Shown here piece by piece: positions 57,625-64,000 of a DNA stretch of 64,000 bases. The stretch is from Atrina japonica (taxonomy: Eukaryota > Mollusca > Bivalvia > Pterioida > Pinnidae). A program made the translations under genes and the position numbers. The notes under the pieces were generated by a model that was given only the letters and a program-made list of their open reading frames with translations, did not search any database and had not been told where the DNA came from. The DNA lies in assembly GCA_030159075.1 (NCBI GenBank), contig BROG01000347.1, positions 686,718-750,717 of the forward strand, in the 5' to 3' direction. The number at the start of each line of letters is the position of its first letter. Position 1 is the stretch's first letter.

Positions 57625-57912
57625 ATTTACGGTCGGTAAAATGTCTTGTTTGCGATTACTCTGTTTCACTAAGTGAAATGTTGAGTTGCCTTTTCGTTGG
57701 CGGTTGTTGAGACATCTGTACCAATTGTGACGACGATTCGTTCCCCACGTATTTCATTTGGACTTTGGACTCATGGCGGGTGTCCTCCATGGCACTAATC
57801 ACACCTCTTGATTTCCAGAGGTCAGTGTTTGTGCATTTTTACCAGATTTGTATCTATATCTTGGACATAATAAAGATTTATACTTTGGCATCTGAGAGTT
57901 TTTATATTAGAA
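57625..57912 (+). repeat. Dispersed repeat family R, copy 6
   Basis: 'gaaatgttgagttgcctttt', 'ttggcggttgttgagac' and 'cacctcttgatttccagagg'. Confidence 0.85.
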
Positions 57913-59524
57913 AATAAAAGATGTGCGATATGTGTTATATAAAATATATATGTTTATATATTTAGCTGATATCAGCATTTCACCTATATTCTCGATCTTT
58001 TAAAGACAAAATCAATAGTGATATATTTTGTTACCACATCTTTGTCATTTGAAATAAGACATAAATGTATAATCACTGTTGTCATTTATAACAGTCTCTG
58101 ACCTCAAATGTAATAACTGTGTTTCAGACATCAGCTATTTAGAAAATTAGAAAATGTTTCATATTCATGCTCTTTAAATACTTAGACTTTTTATTGATTA
58201 TTTTCCAAACATTTTATAACAAGAAACGATACAATTCCAACTGGCAAGAAGATTGATAGAGTAATATCATTTATCTGAATATCCGTTGAACGCAAGAATG
58301 CATTCAATACACCGGTTTTCATTTTGGTTTATAAAGCATTCAGCTTAAACGTAGTTGGCATAGACAAAATAGAAATGAGAGATCGATGGGTCTGTGTATA
58401 GTCCTCTGTCAGGTTACAAGTTCACGTCACCGTTCCTCTATAATAAGAATATACTGCTCTTTGATAATATAAAATTGCCCATTGTTTTGGTAATTTCAGA
58501 CGTCACCGTGATGTATTTGGCACGTGTTTTAACACGATTGTAGATTCAAGCATTTTTTTAACTGTTTAAGGTTCTATAAATTACATATACATTCTGTTTA
58601 AACTAAATATTTTAAGCACTTCACTGTGATCATTTCTCGTGTTTTTGTCGTGCAACCGGTATTGATCACACGTGAATAAAACTTAGTCACCTTGTAGTCA
58701 ATCAAAAGAAAAATGTTGTGTGTGGCGTTTACATCTTTAAATCAAACCAAATTATGTTATTGATATAACTCATACCTCAAGCTAGCAAAATAAATACCGA
58801 CATTCTAATATTTCATACCGTCTGGATGGCAATATATGTTGAAATTGGACATGTAATTGTAAAATCAGTATGTACGATCCAGACAAAATCTATGTAATTA
58901 ACGATAAGCTTACGATCGACCATAGGGTAGCACAGTGAGTGACGAAGATTATCACTGTTAGCTTTATGGTGGTTTTAAATATTACAAAGAATTGTTGATG
59001 CATAGTGAGATGTCACCAGCCGTAGGTGAAGTGACACAAACTCTGATATGTGAGCAGACACTACCTTTTTATTATGTTTTTATGTATTACCCGGCACCGC
59101 TTGAAATCTACTGCTAAACAACCTCAAGCGTTTAAAAAGTAATAAAAGATAACATATGCAGCCTACATGACTGCTATTTAGAATTTACAAAACTTATTAA
59201 TCAGTTATTGAGTTTGTGAAAATTATAAATACCATATTAAGGACGTATTAAACAACTGACTCCCAAATTCAATTTTCTTCATTTAATTTCTATTAATACT
59301 TAATTGTCAATGCGATATATCCCAGCAAACTAGAAATTAAAGATACAACAGAATCAAGCACACACGTTTTATACTTAGACATTTTTAAATTTAGACACAG
59401 ACCGGAAATTGGCAACTAAGCTATATGACAAACGCGACAATTTCGGTTTTCCCATCGTAAATTTATTTTCCACATTTAAGTAATAATATCCCTCAGTCAC
59501 CCGCATATGGAGTTTATATTTCAC
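57913..59524. other. Intergenic, no gene recognised
   Basis: AT-rich; no supported ORF. Confidence 0.35.
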
Positions 59525-59943
59525 AAATGATCCGATATGCCAGGGCATGTACAACATATAAAGATTTCATATACGAGGTAAACTACTCACTGACAATTAT
59601 TGATACAGGGATATCGAACGTTCCGCAAATTTTACGGTCGGTATAATAGTCCGGTTTGCAACAACTCTGTTTCACTAGGTGAAATGTTGAGTTGCCTTTT
59701 CGTTGGTGGTTGTTGAGATGTCTGTACCTATTGTGACGAGGATTCACTTCTCACGTATTTCATTGGAGTTGACTGTGGACTAACGGCGGGTGTGACCGGT
59801 CGACAGGGGATGCTTACTCCTCCATGGCACCTGATCCCACCTCTTGGTTTCCAGAGGTCCGTGTTTGTCCATTTGTACAGGATTTGTATCTATGTCCTGG
59901 ACATTCTATTGATTTATGCTTTGGTATCTGAGAATTTTATATA
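59525..59943 (+). repeat. Dispersed repeat family R, copy 7 (long)
   Basis: Long form: left arm 'atgatccgatatgccagggc', core 'gtgaccggtcgacagggga', right end 'tttggtatctgagaat'. Nearest to an intact copy in this window. Confidence 0.9.
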
Positions 59944-60519
59944 CTTTGATCAGCAAAATGTAAAAATATTTATCCGCAAAATTTGGAGAAAAATTACGTT
60001 GAATATCCTCCACTGACGAATATCTACGATTCTTTCGAAATGTGTTAGTAAAACAAAAACATGAATCAGTACAGGAAAAGAAATACATTCCTTATAAAAT
60101 TACCAAGGGAAAATAATTTTGAATGTATATTTTTCAATATCCGTATGATAAAGGTTTTGATGATTCACCATTTTCTCCTAAAATTTGACAATTTACAAAA
60201 ATCTATAAATTCAATCCCACCCACCCCCCAAAATTGTTTCATAATTCCTAAAGTATTATTATACAAAATTATGAATATGAAAAGAATTCATCCACAGAAA
60301 TATGAAATATAGTCTACAAAACTATTGTGACACGCTAGTTACGTCGGGTTACGTATTTTTCTGGCACGACTAAAATTTAAAAAAAATAGATAATTAAATA
60401 TTGAATAGGAATCAATTGAATGTTAAGTTAGTCTTATGACATTTTCAATGAAAACAATTTCCTTAAAAGTCTTGACGTTGTAGAACGGGTGAGTAATTAC
60501 CATGATAACGTCACCGGTG

Positions 60520-61260
60520 TCATCAATTTACCATTCGTCAAATGTCCGACACGGCACCTTTAGGCAAACTTTTCCATCATGAAGTCACAATTATATACCC
60601 CGCAAACATTTGTTTGATTATGACGTCACAATCCAATGACGTCAGAGAGCACAATAAACTTACGTCATTTTTGCATTCCGAACGTCCAGCGTTATACGGA
60701 TAGTGTTTAATTCCTCCTTAAGTGATTACGCAGATTACCAATTACCGAGGTTTCTAATGAAATCAGCCTAAGCAATACAAATAACTATACTTACTCTTTC
60801 ATTGCAGAACGTTTGAAGATAAACCACAAAAAGATATCTGACATCCATGGTAAAAAGTTCGTCTAATTAAAATGACACGTGGTACTATCAATAAAATCTG
60901 GATACGCAGCAGAAACATGATGACCCTTTACAGGTGGTGACCTTATAGTGTGTATTTGATTTGTAAAACATACATAGAATTTCCGGATGTTCAATAATAA
61001 GGCGAGTATGTTACTTCAGATACTTCATTATCATTATAGATAATTTCAATTACCTCAAATATGTAACAGCGTACAAATTTGATCGCAATATGAATTAAGA
61101 CATCAAGTGACTGACACATGGCTGTCCATGTGCTTTTTGACGTCATTCTATTGTGACGTCATAATCACACAAGTGTATGACGGGCCATTTATTGTGACGT
61201 CATAATGGAAAAGTTTGCTAAAAGGTGCCGTGTAGGACATATGGTGATAGATCAATTATG
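60520..61260. mobile_element. MITE with about 51-bp inverted ends and clustered TGACGTCA sites
   Basis: 60541-60591 is inverse to about 61191-61241: 'acacggcaccttt', 'caaacttttcca' and the 'gtcacaat' ends match. Five perfect TGACGTCA palindromes lie at 60621, 60637, 61138, 61154 and 61195. No transposase. Confidence 0.7.
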
Positions 61261-61498
61261 GCTGTCTATTACAATTATATATCAGAAAATGATATTTTTA
61301 GGAAATGTAAGAATCAGAGTGCTTATTCAACGGTTCCAAAATTCTAAAATGCACACAGTGGTATCGGTGATCTAATGTATGAAGACGTATTACCGACTGA
61401 TATTCAACCTACCTTCATAATAGTGACTGAGAATTTCAAACAAACAAACTATAAAAAAAACAAAAACAAACAAACAAACATATAAATAAATGAATATA

Positions 61499-61590
61499 CA
61501 GTTCACCCCCTATATACCGCCACCTTTTGTTTTCCGGAATTTTGGTGGTATAACAGGTTTGGCAATATATCGAGGTTTACTATTTTAGAG
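61499..61590. mobile_element. Possible single end of a Tigger/pogo-like element
   Basis: 'cagttcaccccctatatacc', 'gccacctt', 'ttccggaattttggtggta' has the look of a pogo-type terminus; no partner end found. Confidence 0.35.
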
Positions 61591-62486
61591 GTGTAGTCGT
61601 TTTCATCTTGACATGTCTTTAATCTCTGTTATATATTATATCATGTTTACAACTTATTATCGTAAATTTGGCCAAAATATGTAGCAGTACATGTTCGCCG
61701 ACCGGGAAATCTAGATAGATCTGTTTCTAATATTAGCCCGGAAACATTTAACTTTCATCGTTTTTGTTTTAAATAAAACTTTGACAGGCCGGTAATTTAA
61801 AGATTTTAAGTTTATATATCTCATCTACTCATAATTATTTCTTGAGTGTGATAATTGCTGTGTAAACACAGGACGTGTTGATTTTTTCCAACTGTGGTAT
61901 TTGGTAACAAACATAGGAAGAAACATACCAACCCTTATTAATCAAATTTGCAGACAAACATAAAGCGAATACATATGAATGCAAGCATTGTCTCACATCG
62001 TAGATTAAAAGAAGTTATATTCTGGAAGACGACTTACAAAACTCTGTGCGTGCTTCAATCCTTGTTTTGAAGTTAAGATACAACACAGAAATCATACATT
62101 GCGAAATATATTTGTATAAATCATTGTCCTTATCAATACATAAAGCAATGATATATAAACAGAAACATATACAGAAACTTTGATAACAAGAAAGCGAAAA
62201 TAAAATCCATATAAATATTAACGTTGACGTATGACGTAAAGATGTTTATCATATAGACGTTATTTGTTTCTGCATCGAGCGTATCGTGTTACACGAAATT
62301 CCAACTCCCTCGAGCTTAAAGTGACGTTAAAACAAAATCTTTTGATGGATAGTCCTGAGTCACCGGAAAATATTTGACTGAGATATAATGTACTAAAATC
62401 TTGATAACTATATGATCTTGTTATATTGTTTATATTCTATACATGCATCTTTTACATCAGGTATATCGAAAATCGCGTATGATGTC

Positions 62487-63483
62487 AACGTTCCGCAAAT
62501 TTTATGCTCGGTATAATAACCTTCCTTGCGATTACCCTGTTTTATCAAGGGCGAATTTGTTCTACAGAAAAAGGTTTTAATTTTGAACCAGTTTAGTAAA
62601 CTCCCCATTTGTTATATAAACCTGTTTTAAAATGGTTCTGAACTAAAGCTGGTTTTTCATTTGTTTCATCCTAAACCCAAACTAGTTTATCAAACCATTC
62701 AAACTGCCTGGGGTGGTTTAGTAGGTTTATGCACTAGTAGTAGTGTCGGATACTTTTTATTTGGCTTCTGGACATTTCATGTATTTGGGCAGTAAAACTG
62801 TACTCATAATAACAGAGAGACGTTTTACAATATTGAAATGGTGAAGTGATGAATTCTCTCTCCAAATTGATTAGCTATCGATTGTCATTTTGTTTATCAT
62901 GTTTCACGTTTTTTATTCAAGATGGACATTACCAAAGAGTGATTTATTCTTTTTAGCATATTAAACCCTAGCAATTCAAAAATGGAAACATGATAATCAG
63001 GGTTAATGCATATAGCAGTCTTTTTCTATAACTGGCATTATTTCCCTCTTTATTTTTATATTTCATATCAAAATTCGACTGTTTAAAACTTTCTGTGCCC
63101 CATTTTGGTAGTTTAAACCATTTATTTGTTTAGCCATAGGAAACCAGTTTTAGTTTCATAACCGGTTGACAAACTAGATGTAAGCCATAAACCCAAACCG
63201 AAACTAGTTTATTTGCTACAAATGCACCCCTAATGAAATGTTTGCGATAGTGGTTGTTGACTCCTTTGTATCAATTGTGACGAGGATTCGTTCCTCACGT
63301 ATTTCATTTGAATTTGACTGTGGACTCACGGCGGATGTGATCGGTCAGCAAGGGGTGTAAACTCCTTCACGGTACAGGATCAAACCTCTTGATTTCCAAA
63401 GGTCCGTGTTTGTCCAATATCACCTGATCTGTATATGTATCCTGGACATCCTGAAGATTTATACTTTGGTATCTGAAATTTTA
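62487..63483 (+). repeat. Dispersed repeat family R, copy 8, split by an insertion
   Basis: The left part (62487-62547) and the right part (63233-63483) together match copies 6 and 7; about 685 bp of unrelated sequence lies between. Confidence 0.8.
62548..63232. mobile_element. Insertion inside repeat copy 8, probable hAT-like MITE
   Basis: The right end, read inversely, begins 'aggggtgcatttgtagcaa' and the left end 'agggcgaatttgttctaca': similar but not identical. The interior is full of 'aaaccagttt'/'aaactagttt' motifs, typical of subterminal transposase-binding repeats. No target duplication could be fixed. Confidence 0.5.
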
Positions 63484-64000
63484 TATATTTAAAAATAACT
63501 AGTTTCCCTACTTAAACCACCTGAGGTCAGATATTCAAATTTTTACATTTCCTTATCTTCTTTAGATTCGAAAATTAGTCTTAACGCTATCGCGATTTTG
63601 CAATTGCCCATTCGATGTGAGAGAGGGGAAAAAAAAGAGTTGGTGTTAAAATGTTATGAATTTACCTCTGACAATGCAAAACATTTTCCATGAAAGTTTG
63701 AATCGTTTACGAATGACAAATTGCCAAATTTCAATTTTGGAAATGACTCATTTTCTTTTTACAATATTTTCTAAACCAGATGATACGATTTACATTTGAT
63801 TTTATCTGCGAATCAAGATATGTATGCCAGGAATATCTTGATGTAGAAAATCAGCAACATATTGGCAACTAAAAACCTGCTCTATTTAAAGACTCCTGCG
63901 ATTTCGTTGACAGAATTGTATCTCCTAATACCAGGTCCAATTCTGCCACATTTATTAAAAAACCAAGAGGTCTTTTGAACTGAATGTTTAAGGACTCAAA
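63484..64000. other. Intergenic to window end
   Basis: No gene or repeat recognised. Confidence 0.35.

Noticed and set aside
59792..60016. 74-codon ORF similar to one at 47928-48122
   Set aside because: The similarity exists because both lie in copies of repeat family R; the frame is not kept in the other copies.

Overview
The window looks like genomic DNA of a bivalve mollusc; this is inferred, not looked up. Three things point there: one animal gene split by introns (PTAR1), tRNA-headed SINEs ending in a 'TTTTACGCC' type tail, and a dispersed repeat ('gtgaccggtcgacagggg ... cctgatcccacctc') of a kind I associate with oyster and scallop genomes. Most of the window is AT-rich, gene-poor and full of repeats.

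Region 1 (1 to about 6,203) differs in base composition, being richer in G+C and CpG, and in layout. It is a tightly packed block of small intronless genes, nearly all on the minus strand, with gaps of a few to tens of bases, and it runs off the left edge. Intact genes encode proteins of 81+ (overlapping, C-terminal membrane anchor), 175, 50 (single membrane segment), 189 (hydrophobic hairpin plus helices), 109 (Cys-rich, zinc-ribbon-like), 212 (beta-rich, acidic tail) and 55 residues. Between them, from 1.48 to 4.98 kb, lie at least six more genes broken by frameshifts. Several starts are preceded by a similar T/A-rich '(CTCAT)TAAAAA' stretch. This looks like an integrated DNA virus or a virus-like transposon (Polinton/Maverick or adintovirus style, or a large-DNA-virus relative). 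No hallmark capsid, polymerase or integrase gene is recognisable in the visible part, so the class is unproven.

Region 2 (about 6.2 to 10.4 kb) is intergenic. It holds a degenerate tandem repeat, the 3' tail of a non-LTR retrotransposon ORF, and a dispersed repeat split by a 314-bp MITE; the second copy of that repeat, near 38.4 kb, preserves the empty site.

Region 3 (10.49 to 27.40 kb, plus strand) is a complete PTAR1 gene: seven coding exons with consistent splice phases, 1,218 coding bases, 405 residues. The family's PPTA-type alpha-subunit repeats are visible. PTAR1 pairs with the Rab geranylgeranyltransferase beta subunit to form GGTase-III. Its introns carry a Tigger/pogo-like element, a hAT-like element with a perfect 8-bp target duplication, a 26-base G run and four tandem arrays (59, 71, 24 and 31 bp units). 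Exon 4 lies between the first two elements with only 72 and 52 bp to spare.

Region 4 (27.4 to 64 kb) shows no supported host gene. It contains a truncated Tc1-like transposase, SINEs, large microsatellites, a 285-bp tandem duplication, a 132-bp duplication around a CA-rich array, a perfect 38-bp-arm hairpin, a MITE rich in TGACGTCA sites, and at least eight copies of one roughly 300 to 440 bp repeat family. All recognised copies of that family lie right of 40 kb, and one is split by a further insertion.
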